DNA of 64,000 nucleotides from Acidisoma sp. L85 (GTDB lineage Bacteria; Pseudomonadota; Alphaproteobacteria; Acetobacterales; Acetobacteraceae): positions 81,876 through 145,875 of the forward strand of contig NZ_LMUQ01000076.1 of assembly GCF_009765865.1 (NCBI RefSeq), given 5' to 3'. The notes under the pieces are model-generated. The model was given only the letters and a program-made list of their open reading frames with translations, made no database searches and had not been told where the DNA came from. This document shows positions 17,339-27,599 of this stretch, piece after piece (the first letter of the stretch is position 1; each line of letters begins with the position of its first letter). Position numbers and translations under genes: made by a program.

Positions 17339-18267
17339 TGCGCCGGGTTGTTATTACGGGCGCCGCTGGTCTGGTAGGGCAGAACCTTGTCGCTCGATTG
17401 AACACTCAATCGAATCTCGCGATAATTGGCATCGACAAGCATCCCGCCAATACGGCCCTTCTGAGGAAAATGCATCCCGAGGTTGAAGTGATCGAGAGCG
17501 ACCTAGCCCACTCCGGAAATTGGGCGGGGAAGTTTGCCGACGCCGACGCCGTCGTATTGAGCCAAGCGCAAATCGGCGGCTTACGCCGCGCAGAGTTTGT
17601 CGCTAACAACATCACCGCGACGGAACGCATTCTCGAAGCGGCCGCACTCCACAATGTGCCCTACATCATCCAATTGAGTTCCTCCGTCGTAAACTCCAAG
17701 GCGGACGATTTATACACTGAAAGCAAGCGAGCGCAGGAGCAACTGCTGGATGCCTGTTCGATCCCGCATGTCATTCTGCGCCCTACTTTGATGTTCGGTT
17801 GGTTCGATCGCAAGCATCTCGGTTGGCTGCGCCGCTTCATGGATCGGACGCCGATATTTCCGATTCCGGGCGACGGCCGTTATCTTCGTCAACCGCTTTA
17901 TGCCGGTGACATGGTTTCGATCATCGAGGCCTGCCTCGAGCAGCGCCATACCGGAACCTACGACATTTCAGGACTCGAGCGCATTGAGTTCGGAGCTTTG
18001 ATCCGTCTTATACAGGGGATCGTACAGCCGAGAGCTCACATCCTAAATATCCCGTACAGCCTCTTTTTCGCCTTGCTTTGGGCCTATGGGAGATTGGATC
18101 GCGATCCGCCTTTCACTATCGGCCAGCTTAGAGCTCTCGTCATTCCCGAAACCTTTCCTGTCATTGACTGGCCCGAAATCTTCTCCGTCAAACCCACGCC
18201 CTTGAGCGACGCTCTTCGAGAGACGTTCCTCGACCCGCGCTATTCCAAGATTACACTTTCATTTTGA
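17338..18267 (+). CDS. NAD-dependent epimerase/dehydratase (extended SDR)
   Basis: 309 residues from the ATG at 17338, which overlaps the stop of the DprE2 remnant. A TTG five codons earlier is also possible. The N-terminus RRVVITGAAGLVGQNLVARL is the NAD-binding GxxGxxG motif. IIQLSSSVVNSKADDLYTESK replaces the usual Tyr-x3-Lys context with Y-T-E-S-K, which is consistent with an active extended SDR. RPTLMFGW and RQPLYAGDM follow. It probably epimerises or reduces a nucleotide- or lipid-linked sugar. It is followed after 9 bases by the amine-oxidase-like flavoprotein and then GtrA, forming one operon. Confidence 0.8.
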   Translation: MRRVVITGAAGLVGQNLVARLNTQSNLAIIGIDKHPANTALLRKMHPEVEVIESDLAHSGNWAGKFADADAVVLSQAQIGGLRRAEFVANNITATERILEAAALHNVPYIIQLSSSVVNSKADDLYTESKRAQEQLLDACSIPHVILRPTLMFGWFDRKHLGWLRRFMDRTPIFPIPGDGRYLRQPLYAGDMVSIIEACLEQRHTGTYDISGLERIEFGALIRLIQGIVQPRAHILNIPYSLFFALLWAYGRLDRDPPFTIGQLRALVIPETFPVIDWPEIFSVKPTPLSDALRETFLDPRYSKITLSF

Positions 18268-18276
18268 GGGATGTGC

Positions 18277-19554
18277 ATGGCTCGTGTCGTGATTTTAGGC
18301 GCTGGCATCATGGGATTAGCGGCGGCCCTTCGCGCGGCTCAACTTGGACATCACGTAGACGTTCTGGAGGTTGATAGCCGCGCCGGCGGGATGGCGGCCC
18401 ATTTGGATTTCGCCGGTGTTTCCATCGAGCGATTTTACCACTTCGTATGCCGCTCCGACGCAATGACGTTTGCGATAATGGACGAGCTTGGAATTAGCGA
18501 CCGGATGCGCTGGGTGCCGACCTCATTAGCGTATTATATTGACGGCCGCCTGCATGACTGGAGCACGCCGCTCTCTTTGCTGAAATTCCCGCATCTCGAT
18601 CTCATCAGCAAGTTTCGCTATGGCCTCCAGATGTTTCTCGCTACGCGTCGAAGGAACTGGTCCGATCTAGATGCCTTGCCGGTCCGCACTTGGATCGAGC
18701 GCGGGTCCGGTCGTCGCGTCTATGAAACACTCTGGCGCCGTCTTTTGGAGCTCAAGTTTTTCGAATTCTCGGAAGACGTTTCGGCGGCATGGATCTGGAC
18801 GCGATTGAAGCGCGTGGGCACGTCCCGCCGCTCCCTTTTTCAGGAAGAATTGGGCTATATCGAGGGCGGTTCAGAAACGCTGGTCACGGCACTATGCACG
18901 GCCGTCGAGCAGTTGGGAGGCCGTATTCACCTTTCGCGACCGGTGCAGCTGGTTGAGGCCAAGAACGGACGGGTCATAGCAGTCCATGCCGGCGACCGCA
19001 TCTTTCCTGCCGATGCGGTGATCTCTACTGTTCCAGCGCCTCTATTGCCCGAGCTGGTGCCGGACCTGCCCGATGATACGAAGGCCGCCTACCGTGCCAT
19101 CCGCAACATCGGTGTCGTCTGCGTGATGCTGCACCTAAGGCAAAGAGTCTCGCCATATTTTTGGGTTAACATCGTGGATCCCACAATTGAGATTCCTGGC
19201 TTCATTGAATTTACCAATCTACGGCCCGTGGGAGCCAATATCGTTTACGTTCCGTATTACATGCCAGTGACTCACGAGAAATGGCAATGGTCAAACGAGC
19301 GTTTCGTGCAGGAAGCTTTTGGCTACCTGAGACAGGTCAATTCCACGCTCAGAGAGACCGATTTGCTCGACTCTTCTATTGGCAGGCTGCGATATGCTCA
19401 GCCTGTTTGCGGTCCGCGGTTTCTGGAGACGCTTCCGAAGGTTCAGACGCCAATCGCCGGTTTGCAGGCTGCTGACACCTGTTATTATTATCCAGAGGAT
19501 CGCGGAATTTCCGAGAGCGTCCGATTCGGACGCTTGATGGCGGAGGCGCTATGA
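18277..19554 (+). CDS. FAD-dependent amine-oxidase/protoporphyrinogen-oxidase-like protein
   Basis: 425 residues. The ATG at 18277 is chosen over that at 18271 because GAGGG lies at 18266-18270, the right distance only from the second. The FAD motif RVVILGAGIMGLAAALRAAQLG is at residues 3-24, followed by VDSRAGGMAAH. A C-terminal GLQAADTCYYYPEDRGISESVRFG closes the FAD site as in phytoene desaturase/UDP-galactopyranose mutase-like flavoproteins. Homologues often sit in envelope sugar clusters with GtrA and epimerases; the substrate is unknown, possibly a polyprenyl-linked sugar. Its stop overlaps the GtrA start (ATGA). Confidence 0.8.
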   Translation: MARVVILGAGIMGLAAALRAAQLGHHVDVLEVDSRAGGMAAHLDFAGVSIERFYHFVCRSDAMTFAIMDELGISDRMRWVPTSLAYYIDGRLHDWSTPLSLLKFPHLDLISKFRYGLQMFLATRRRNWSDLDALPVRTWIERGSGRRVYETLWRRLLELKFFEFSEDVSAAWIWTRLKRVGTSRRSLFQEELGYIEGGSETLVTALCTAVEQLGGRIHLSRPVQLVEAKNGRVIAVHAGDRIFPADAVISTVPAPLLPELVPDLPDDTKAAYRAIRNIGVVCVMLHLRQRVSPYFWVNIVDPTIEIPGFIEFTNLRPVGANIVYVPYYMPVTHEKWQWSNERFVQEAFGYLRQVNSTLRETDLLDSSIGRLRYAQPVCGPRFLETLPKVQTPIAGLQAADTCYYYPEDRGISESVRFGRLMAEAL

Positions 19555-19976
19555 GCGCAATCCAAGCATCTCGCTCACTGCCGCAGTTTGTCCGCTTCGT
19601 TATCGCGGGTGGCATTGCGGCATGCGTCAATATCGCAATCCGAATCCCGTTCGGTTGGATCATGCCCTATAGTGCTTCAATCGTCGCCGCCTATCTTGTG
19701 GGAATGACGACAGCCTTCCTGTTGGCCCGCCTGTTTGTGTTCGACGCCTCGCACCATTCCACGGCCAGCGAATATTTGCGTTTCACGCTGGTAAATCTTA
19801 TATCACTCGCACAGGTTTGGCTGGTTAGCATCGGTCTGGACAGAGTGATATTCCCGTGGTTGGGAATGACGTGGCATTCCCCTACGGCGGCACATATCAT
19901 CGGCGTGGCCAGCCCCGTCCTGACGAGCTATTATGGTCACAAGTGGTTTAGTTTCCGCGGCGCGTTGTCGATTTAG
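19551..19976 (+). CDS. GtrA-like membrane protein
   Basis: 141 residues with four hydrophobic segments: FVRFVIAGGIAACVNIAIR, ASIVAAYLVGMTTAFLLARL, FTLVNLISLAQVWLVSIGL and AHIIGVASPVLTSYYGHKWF. The terminal Y-x-G-H-K-W-F-x-F is the GtrA signature. GtrA proteins are thought to flip polyprenyl-phosphate-linked sugars across the inner membrane for modification of surface glycans. Four-base overlap with the preceding flavoprotein indicates translational coupling. It ends the operon that begins at 12184. Confidence 0.9.
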   Translation: MSAIQASRSLPQFVRFVIAGGIAACVNIAIRIPFGWIMPYSASIVAAYLVGMTTAFLLARLFVFDASHHSTASEYLRFTLVNLISLAQVWLVSIGLDRVIFPWLGMTWHSPTAAHIIGVASPVLTSYYGHKWFSFRGALSI

Positions 19977-20042
19977 CTGACCGCAGAAACCGTCACACTT
20001 GGCAAGCGGTTCGAGGACCGGGCCGCTTGCCAGCTGCCCGCG

Positions 20043-22604
20043 TCAGGCTTTCTCGATAAGGGCGTAGCAACTGCCCAGGTCTTCCTCACGCGTGTTGCCT
20101 TCAAGGAGATTAAAGTGGCTATCTAAGACCTTCCAATTCTTTGAGGCGAGATGTCGTTCGAATGAGTTCCGGCTATACCTTGACCCCCAGGTCCATCCGG
20201 GAGCGGGAGTCTCAAAATAATCTGCATCGTTATTCGCAATCGAGACGACCGTCTGGACTATTAAAAATCGCCTAGCGAGCCTATAGGATTTTTCCAGGAT
20301 CTCGTTGGGGTTACTGACATGATAAAGCCCCCCGACGTTGGCGACGATATCCACCTGTTCCAGCCGATCGATATCAGCAACGTCCATCTTCTTCAGGCTA
20401 ACATCCAAACCCAATCTATCCGCGATTGCGGTCAGAACGCCGGATTGGCTATCACGGTCGGTATCGACACCGTAGCTGCTTGTGGCTCCAAGATGGATCG
20501 CGCTCATGGCGAAGAATCCATCGGCGCAGAACAGTTCAGCGAATGAGACCTGATCAGAAATGGTCTTTTTACATTTGGCAATGGCAAATTGGATGTAGGC
20601 AAGGATGATGGGCTGTTTACTCAGCTGATTGCGCGCATACATTCCAGGGATTTGCGTGTTCTCCACACCAAATAGTGCATAGGAGTGATAGACCGGCGGC
20701 AAATCATCCAATACTTTGAGTCTTACTGGTTTGCTGTCCGACATACGGATCTCCGGCTTCGAGTTATTGAGGTTGCCGCGTGAGGTAGCGGAGGAGGTGG
20801 GGTCACGCCACTCCACGGCATCTTCCCCGCGCAAAAGCGCTACGAGTGTTCCATCCAAGCCGATCTGACCCCTGGCAAGCATCTGCAATGGCGCCAGGCC
20901 AGCCGATTGCCCGTGAGCTAGAGCCGGAAACAGGGCGCCTCCGTAGGAGGATAGTGCGTCTTCGCAATAAGCTTCCGCCCCGGAGAAAATAGTTTGAAGG
21001 TGCGGAAAGTTCTTCTGTGCGACGTCGCTATCGAGAAAGACTGGCATCGGATAACCCATGGCATTAAGCGAGAAGTGCGATACCGCACCATGTGGTGCGG
21101 TGAATAGCGCCTCAAGGAGTTTACGCTCCGTCGAACCGAGCATGGGTTGGCTGCCGTTACTAAGGCCGGGATTATCCCGGAAGCAGCTAATGGCCAGTCC
21201 CTCGGCCAGCTGTGTGTCTCCGCCCGTCGCGTCGTGCGCAAGGTGGAGCCCCAACAATGGGCGTCCGACGATTTTCTGCAGGGCCGCCTGCGTTGCGGCT
21301 GAACCGCCGAGATCGACCAGTCCCAAAACGCCGTTGTCATCTAGAGCCAGGCTACGCCAATAAGCCATGAAACCCGCGTGGTTGGGCTCAGCCTGTCTGA
21401 CTATCTCCCGTTCAAGTGTGTGGAGAATGTGCTCGACATAGCCGCTATCCTCGGGAAGCGTGACCTCGGTTGTGAGCGGCACGCTGGGTGGACCGCGAAA
21501 GCCGATGCGGGTGTCGAGTAATTCCGCGACCGTCGTCCGGGCACTGGCCTCCGCCAGGATATGGCTCGCATCGAAGTCGACCGCTTGTGATGCCGCGAGC
21601 ACGAGCCTTGGCGAGACGTAGACGTATTCTCCCTCTGGGAGATGGGTCTGACGCAGCCTTAACCTTAGTCGGTTATAGGCATCGCGCAGAAAATATCCTT
21701 GGCGCGAGGCGAAGAACAGCCGGCTGCAATGTGATAGTGCCGCCACATTGAACAGCCACGCCATGAAGCCCAGCAACAAGGGACCGAAGACGACGTAGCC
21801 GAGCTCATGCTCGGCTACGATCGAGATCACTTGACTCTGCTGGGCGCAATAGGCGCGGCTTGCGATCCGCTTGGCGAATGGGGTCAGGATTAATTCGCTT
21901 CGCCAGTCGCGGCTGCCCTCGGAATTTGTGAAGACCAATCGCCGCCAATCGACCGAGGGGATCGCGGCGCCGTCCCAATCACGCGACCACGCCATATTGC
22001 CGGCCAGCCGGTCATCGGCGATCAACAGAATTGCCGCGGGCGTCACGGCTTCCTTCGCGGCCACGACGGTGCGAAATTCGGCCGGGTCCGCCTGGGGGGA
22101 ACGCTCCGCGGACAGATACACGTAATCAAAATGCTGTAGTAGGTTCCAGATCTTCAGCGCGTTCGTCACATAGGTGCGTGGAAGCTGCGTGTTGCTGACG
22201 ATGATCTTTCTCTTCATTCGATGCGCGGCATATTCGACCAAGGCTACGACATCGAGACGCGGCGCCTGAGCACCCATCTCCATCTCAAGTTCAAGCGCGC
22301 AAGCTTGCGCGACGACGCCGCTTGACCAGACATCATCCGTCACGAAACAGTCATAGATTAGGCTGCGATCGAGATCTTTTCCCTGCCCCAATGTCATTCG
22401 CGCCATGCGCTCCGCGTGCTTCCGGCGGTCAACGAAGCCCGTCAGTCTCTCATCCTGCTGCCGCAGCAGAAAGCCGACATAGCCCAGGATAGCATCGTCG
22501 CTTGTCACTTGCCGCGTTATCAAGGCATCGAAATCGAAGGCCACGATCGCGGCGGCGTCGATCAGGCGGGTGGCTTGATCCAGGGAACGAAGAGGATGCA
22601 GCAC
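20043..22604 (-). CDS. HAD-like domain fused to a class I methyltransferase
   Basis: 853 residues from a GTG at 22604, preceded by GGCGGAG ten bases upstream. The frame is open further back, but that part overlaps the upstream gene and is Arg-rich and featureless. The N-half begins VAFDFDALITRQ (HAD-type D-x-D-x-[LT]) with VSNTQLP and ILLIADD, resembling the HAD-like modules seen in sugar-biosynthesis proteins. The C-terminal ~230 residues are a SAM methyltransferase (FAELFCADGFFAMSAIHLGA, SYGVDTDRD, DIVANVGGLYHVSNP). A Ser/Asn-rich linker near residue 600-620 joins them. It probably modifies a glycan made by the glycosyltransferase gene 57 bases upstream, with which it is co-transcribed. Confidence 0.75.
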   Translation of the reverse strand: MLHPLRSLDQATRLIDAAAIVAFDFDALITRQVTSDDAILGYVGFLLRQQDERLTGFVDRRKHAERMARMTLGQGKDLDRSLIYDCFVTDDVWSSGVVAQACALELEMEMGAQAPRLDVVALVEYAAHRMKRKIIVSNTQLPRTYVTNALKIWNLLQHFDYVYLSAERSPQADPAEFRTVVAAKEAVTPAAILLIADDRLAGNMAWSRDWDGAAIPSVDWRRLVFTNSEGSRDWRSELILTPFAKRIASRAYCAQQSQVISIVAEHELGYVVFGPLLLGFMAWLFNVAALSHCSRLFFASRQGYFLRDAYNRLRLRLRQTHLPEGEYVYVSPRLVLAASQAVDFDASHILAEASARTTVAELLDTRIGFRGPPSVPLTTEVTLPEDSGYVEHILHTLEREIVRQAEPNHAGFMAYWRSLALDDNGVLGLVDLGGSAATQAALQKIVGRPLLGLHLAHDATGGDTQLAEGLAISCFRDNPGLSNGSQPMLGSTERKLLEALFTAPHGAVSHFSLNAMGYPMPVFLDSDVAQKNFPHLQTIFSGAEAYCEDALSSYGGALFPALAHGQSAGLAPLQMLARGQIGLDGTLVALLRGEDAVEWRDPTSSATSRGNLNNSKPEIRMSDSKPVRLKVLDDLPPVYHSYALFGVENTQIPGMYARNQLSKQPIILAYIQFAIAKCKKTISDQVSFAELFCADGFFAMSAIHLGATSSYGVDTDRDSQSGVLTAIADRLGLDVSLKKMDVADIDRLEQVDIVANVGGLYHVSNPNEILEKSYRLARRFLIVQTVVSIANNDADYFETPAPGWTWGSRYSRNSFERHLASKNWKVLDSHFNLLEGNTREEDLGSCYALIEKA

Positions 22605-22660
22605 GCGTTCAAAGCTCCGCCGGCGACAAACCAGGTTTGCAGGGTTTGCGCCAGGCTTCC

Positions 22661-25600
22661 TCAAGGAGCCGATGCATCGGCCAGCCTGCGCACGTGAGAA
22701 TTGAAGCGGCTCGTGGAGAAGTCGGCGGCCCTGCGGCCCGCGGCGCGTCCAATCGCTTCCCGCGAACACTCGCTTTCGGCAATCAGCTGCTGCGTCCGCT
22801 TTGCCAAGATCTCTATCGAAGAATAGAGAAAGCCGTCGACCCCATCGGTAATGATTTCGCACGGCCCACCCGAGCCATAAGCAAAAACGACGCAGGCGGC
22901 GGACATCGCCTCCACCAGGCTGATGCCGAAATGCTCCGCCTTTTCCGGTTCCTGCTCGAGGTCGGCGCCGAGACCAGTGCCGTGCCAGTAGATCTCGGCC
23001 TTCTGATACAGGCCGATCAGATCGTCAGGCGCCACATTGACATAGAAGAACACCGGCAAACCGTTCGCGAGACGCCGCAGCGTCGCGAGATAGTCGATAT
23101 CCTCCGCCGTTGGCATCGAGGAGCCGGCCAGATGAAGCTCGGGCCGATCTTCTTTAGGAAGAGCCTCGACGACGGCCCGAAAGGCGGTGATCAGGAGATC
23201 CTGCCGCTTGCTATGACCGCCAACAAAGAACCGCCCCACGCTCAGGATCATGTTCCGCTGCTTTCGCCGCTCCGGATCGTTAGCCGAGCTACCGATGAAA
23301 GGCACCGGTGGGTAGAGTACCTCGACTGGAAGCGGCGCCAGGCAATTTGCGCTGAGAGCCGCTGTGATATGCGTCTTGGCATAATCCGAATAGGCGATGA
23401 TGGAACTGTAGCCATCGAGTGACCCTTGCGCCACGTCATGGGGTGGGATCGCAAAGGGGAACTGGCAGAGATAGATCGAGTTCGGAGCGCGTGCGTCGAT
23501 TGGCGGTAGGATGTGATTGCCCATCGTGAGCATGAAGCTCGGCGCCGGCTTGCGCAGAAAGTCGTCCAAGGTTTCGAGCCGGCACTGCGACAGGTCGATG
23601 TCGAATTCGCGCCCGAGATTGTCGAGGCGCAGATAGCTGTAGGGATGCGGTGTGACAATGGCCACGTCGGCGCTCGCGGACAAGGCGGCGGCGAAGCTGA
23701 GAAGATAGCGCTCCCCGCCGCCAGGCGTCAGGAGATAGGGCGTATAAAGAACAGCTTCTTTCCGCGAGCGGCCCGTATCAACAGCCGGTCGCGGTGCGAT
23801 ATCGGGCTGGATGATGGTTTTCGCGATCCGCCACAGATCGGCGGTGGACCGGCTCGCCAGGTAGGAGCCCCAGCGTGAGACGAATTTCGTGTGGCTGAGA
23901 TCGTCCAGCGCCATTTGCCGGGCCTCCGCTTCACTCGATATCTCCACGCCTTCGTTATGGATGACGCGCGCCTCGGGGCAATAGAGGGTCTGTCGCCTCA
24001 AGGCGAGAATCTTGAGACAGAGATCGACGTCCTCGTAACGCGCAGGCTCGTAGGCGAGATCGAAGCCGCCCGCCTGCAGATAAAGTACCCGTGGCATGAG
24101 CATTGTAGCGGCGGAGATGGTGTCGACCATTCGGGGAGCCAGGAAAGCCGCGGTATTGCTGGCACGGCCCCGCCCAAGGCGGACGGGATAACCGAAGATA
24201 TCGATCATTCTCCCCGCTTCCCTGATCGAGTCGTCGGCATTGAGAAAGAGCGGTCCGACCACGCCGGCGTCCGGTGCGTCCAAGAGAGTATTGCGCAAGG
24301 CGCGCAGCCATCCGGACTGCACGACGGCGTCATTATGCAGCAGGCAAAGAAGGCGACCGCTCGCCTGCTCGGCGGCAATGTTATTTGCTTCACCGAAGAA
24401 GCGGTTGCAGCCAAGGTCTAATATGCGTACACCCACGCCTAGACAACGCAGCAACGCGACATCACCGTTGCCGCTGCCATTGTCGACGATCAGGATCTCA
24501 TAGCTTACACCTTCGGTATTAGCCCAGATAGAGCGTATGCATTCTACCGTGCGCGGGCCGGCGTGCCAGTTCACGATGATAATCGAGACCTCGGGATCGG
24601 TCTCCGTGCACCAGAGCCGCGCATGCGCAAAGGCGGTCATGAGTGCGACTGGCCGTTGATCTTCGAAAATGCGGCGGGCGAGGGGTCGGAAAGTGGGATC
24701 TTCCGACCGATCAAGCAGTAGTGCGGTTCGTATAGAGTCGTAAACGCCCGGCATAGGCGTCGAGCCGGAAGGCAGAAGGATAATCTCACCGGCGACAGAC
24801 CATCCAGACAAGATCACAAACTTCTGTAACTCGTCTTGGATCGTCGTGTTCGGCACGAAGATGTGGCTCGCCAGGGACAGCACCATTCGCAGATCATCTA
24901 AGAATGCGTCTCGCTGGGTCGACGGAACGCTGTCCGGTCGCTCGATAGGAACGAGGTCGTGGAGCAGGATGCTGACCTGCACGCCCTTACTCGCCAGCAC
25001 CCGAAAAAGACTGGCATTCTGCTCCCACACGACGCCAGTGAAAAGCACATGATCTTCGGCGATAGGCACTGACGGCTCGACCACTATCGCCGCTCGGGTC
25101 GCAGCGGCTGCAACGAATTCGGTGACGCTTCCGCCGTCGTGCAAGTCGAAATCGAGCGCCGCTTCGAGGGGGATGAATTCCCCCGCGAAGAGATAAAAGG
25201 CAGGCGGGGCCGGAGCCGAGTTTTCGGTCTGTGGAACAGCTGCCGCGACAGGCGAGAGGGGAAACGAAAGACCTCGTTCCCGCCGCCGCGACTGCAGCGC
25301 AGCCAGGCGCCGCGGGATCCTGTGCGGCGTCATCAGCCAATAGGACAGTTTCGCCATCCTTCGCAGAAAGCGCCCAAAACCCGCCGGTAGGCGGGAGGTA
25401 ATCGCGCGGAGCGGAGCCGTGATGCGCCAACTGGCGGAGGCGAGAAGCGCGTTTCTCACCCTACGTATCGCAAGAACCTCGTCTGTAGCGAAGCTGGCCT
25501 CGCTCCTGGCTTGTTCGAGATCCCGCTGCAGAACCGTCTGCTCGGCGAGTTGACTCTGGAAATCGGCGGCCTGCGACGTAGTTTCTGCGAGCTTAACTTC

Positions 25601-25831
25601 CAACGCCTGACGACGCGATTCGCTTTCGGCCAGGAGTGCCGTGAGGCGCATCTCCTCGGCGCGCTGCGCGCGGAGTTGCGCATCCTGATGCGCGACGACG
25701 CCATCATCGGCGGTGAGCTCCGCAAGTTTCGCCCGCAGATAGTCGCGCTCCACCCGCAGGAGTGCCGCGGCCTGTTCCGCCGCGGCGTCGCGGCTGGGCC
25801 GGCCGATGCGAGGGAGGACCCGCTCGCCCAT
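22661..25831 (-). CDS. Large double glycosyltransferase (GT2 + GT4) with N-terminal coiled coil
   Basis: 1056 residues. Residues about 15-125 are heptad-rich (coiled coil), followed by LASASWRITAPLRAI (about 130-145). A GT-A/GT2 domain follows: DPEVSIIIVNWHAGPRT, EILIVDNGSGN, LLCLLHNDAVV (DxD-like), YEPARYEDVDLCLK. The C-terminal GT-B domain has TPGGGERYLLSFA, MILSVGRFF and the GT4 acceptor/donor site EKAEHFGISLVEAMSAAC. Such bidomain enzymes usually assemble O-antigen or exopolysaccharide repeats. It is followed by the HAD-methyltransferase gene and preceded on the same strand by GDP-mannose dehydratase, suggesting GDP-deoxysugars among the donors. Confidence 0.85.
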   Translation of the reverse strand: MGERVLPRIGRPSRDAAAEQAAALLRVERDYLRAKLAELTADDGVVAHQDAQLRAQRAEEMRLTALLAESESRRQALEVKLAETTSQAADFQSQLAEQTVLQRDLEQARSEASFATDEVLAIRRVRNALLASASWRITAPLRAITSRLPAGFGRFLRRMAKLSYWLMTPHRIPRRLAALQSRRRERGLSFPLSPVAAAVPQTENSAPAPPAFYLFAGEFIPLEAALDFDLHDGGSVTEFVAAAATRAAIVVEPSVPIAEDHVLFTGVVWEQNASLFRVLASKGVQVSILLHDLVPIERPDSVPSTQRDAFLDDLRMVLSLASHIFVPNTTIQDELQKFVILSGWSVAGEIILLPSGSTPMPGVYDSIRTALLLDRSEDPTFRPLARRIFEDQRPVALMTAFAHARLWCTETDPEVSIIIVNWHAGPRTVECIRSIWANTEGVSYEILIVDNGSGNGDVALLRCLGVGVRILDLGCNRFFGEANNIAAEQASGRLLCLLHNDAVVQSGWLRALRNTLLDAPDAGVVGPLFLNADDSIREAGRMIDIFGYPVRLGRGRASNTAAFLAPRMVDTISAATMLMPRVLYLQAGGFDLAYEPARYEDVDLCLKILALRRQTLYCPEARVIHNEGVEISSEAEARQMALDDLSHTKFVSRWGSYLASRSTADLWRIAKTIIQPDIAPRPAVDTGRSRKEAVLYTPYLLTPGGGERYLLSFAAALSASADVAIVTPHPYSYLRLDNLGREFDIDLSQCRLETLDDFLRKPAPSFMLTMGNHILPPIDARAPNSIYLCQFPFAIPPHDVAQGSLDGYSSIIAYSDYAKTHITAALSANCLAPLPVEVLYPPVPFIGSSANDPERRKQRNMILSVGRFFVGGHSKRQDLLITAFRAVVEALPKEDRPELHLAGSSMPTAEDIDYLATLRRLANGLPVFFYVNVAPDDLIGLYQKAEIYWHGTGLGADLEQEPEKAEHFGISLVEAMSAACVVFAYGSGGPCEIITDGVDGFLYSSIEILAKRTQQLIAESECSREAIGRAAGRRAADFSTSRFNSHVRRLADASAP

Positions 25832-25916
25832 AGCTAGTCCGCGTAGGTCGCGGCGGCGGCATCCTTATGTCGGCAAGGCAACACGCTCCGCGTGGCAGCC
25901 TGCGACAGCCACATCG

Positions 25917-26975
<1,059 letters not shown>

Positions 26976-27164
26976 TCACCCAATGCCGCGCGGGCATGGG
27001 GACCGCAACAGTATTTCGGGATCACGTCGCGTTGAACTCGGCGGCCATGCAGGCTTGGCCAAACCGCCTTGGCTCAAGCTGCATGGCCTTGGGTAAAGTC
27101 GATGCCGGCCCTGGCGCCCGCCCGGCCACTTTCAGGGGATTTGGGTAATAAAACCGCGGGTCTG

Positions 27165-27500
27165 TCATCTCGGCCACATCCGGACCTCGGGCACCGCCTT
27201 GGTCGCGAGCGCCCCCACCTTAGCCTGCCGCAGCAGGCGATCCCGCAGCGGCCTCTCCAGTCGGGCTAGTTCCCCCAGTAAGCGCTGGTTGCACCTCCGG
27301 CACCGCGGTGAGAAAACGCGGTGGCAAGGTGGGAATACGAAGTACCGCGCTGACCGCGACCTTGGACATGCCAAGTGTTGCCGCCGCCTAATCCCGCGAC
27401 CAGCCCTTCCCGTCGATGAGCACGCGAAGACCCCGCGCCTCCTCGATCGGCGAAACTGGCCTTTGGGTCTACTCGAGGGCCTGGCTGGATCGCCCTGCGC
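27165..27500 (-). pseudogene. ParB/RepB-like partition protein remnant
   Basis: Reading across frames on the minus strand gives, in ParB order, VSPIEEARGLRVLIDGKGWS, then after a stop AAATLGMSKVAVSAVLR (helix-turn-helix), and in a shifted frame LLGELARLERPLRDRLLRQA and KVGALATKAV. The N-terminal nuclease/CTPase part before the SPIEEAR motif is lost or unrecognisable. At least one stop and one frameshift rule out function. It is a plasmid-type gene stranded between gmd and the sigma-54 regulator, which supports a plasmid ancestry for this region. Confidence 0.6.
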
Positions 27501-27599
27501 ACCATGCATTTGGTGTTCGGCAGTTGGGCATGGCTTAAGCGGGAGGTCGCTGCCCTGACTCGCCAGGACCGACGCCGGACCCCCATTCCTTCTCTGGCT

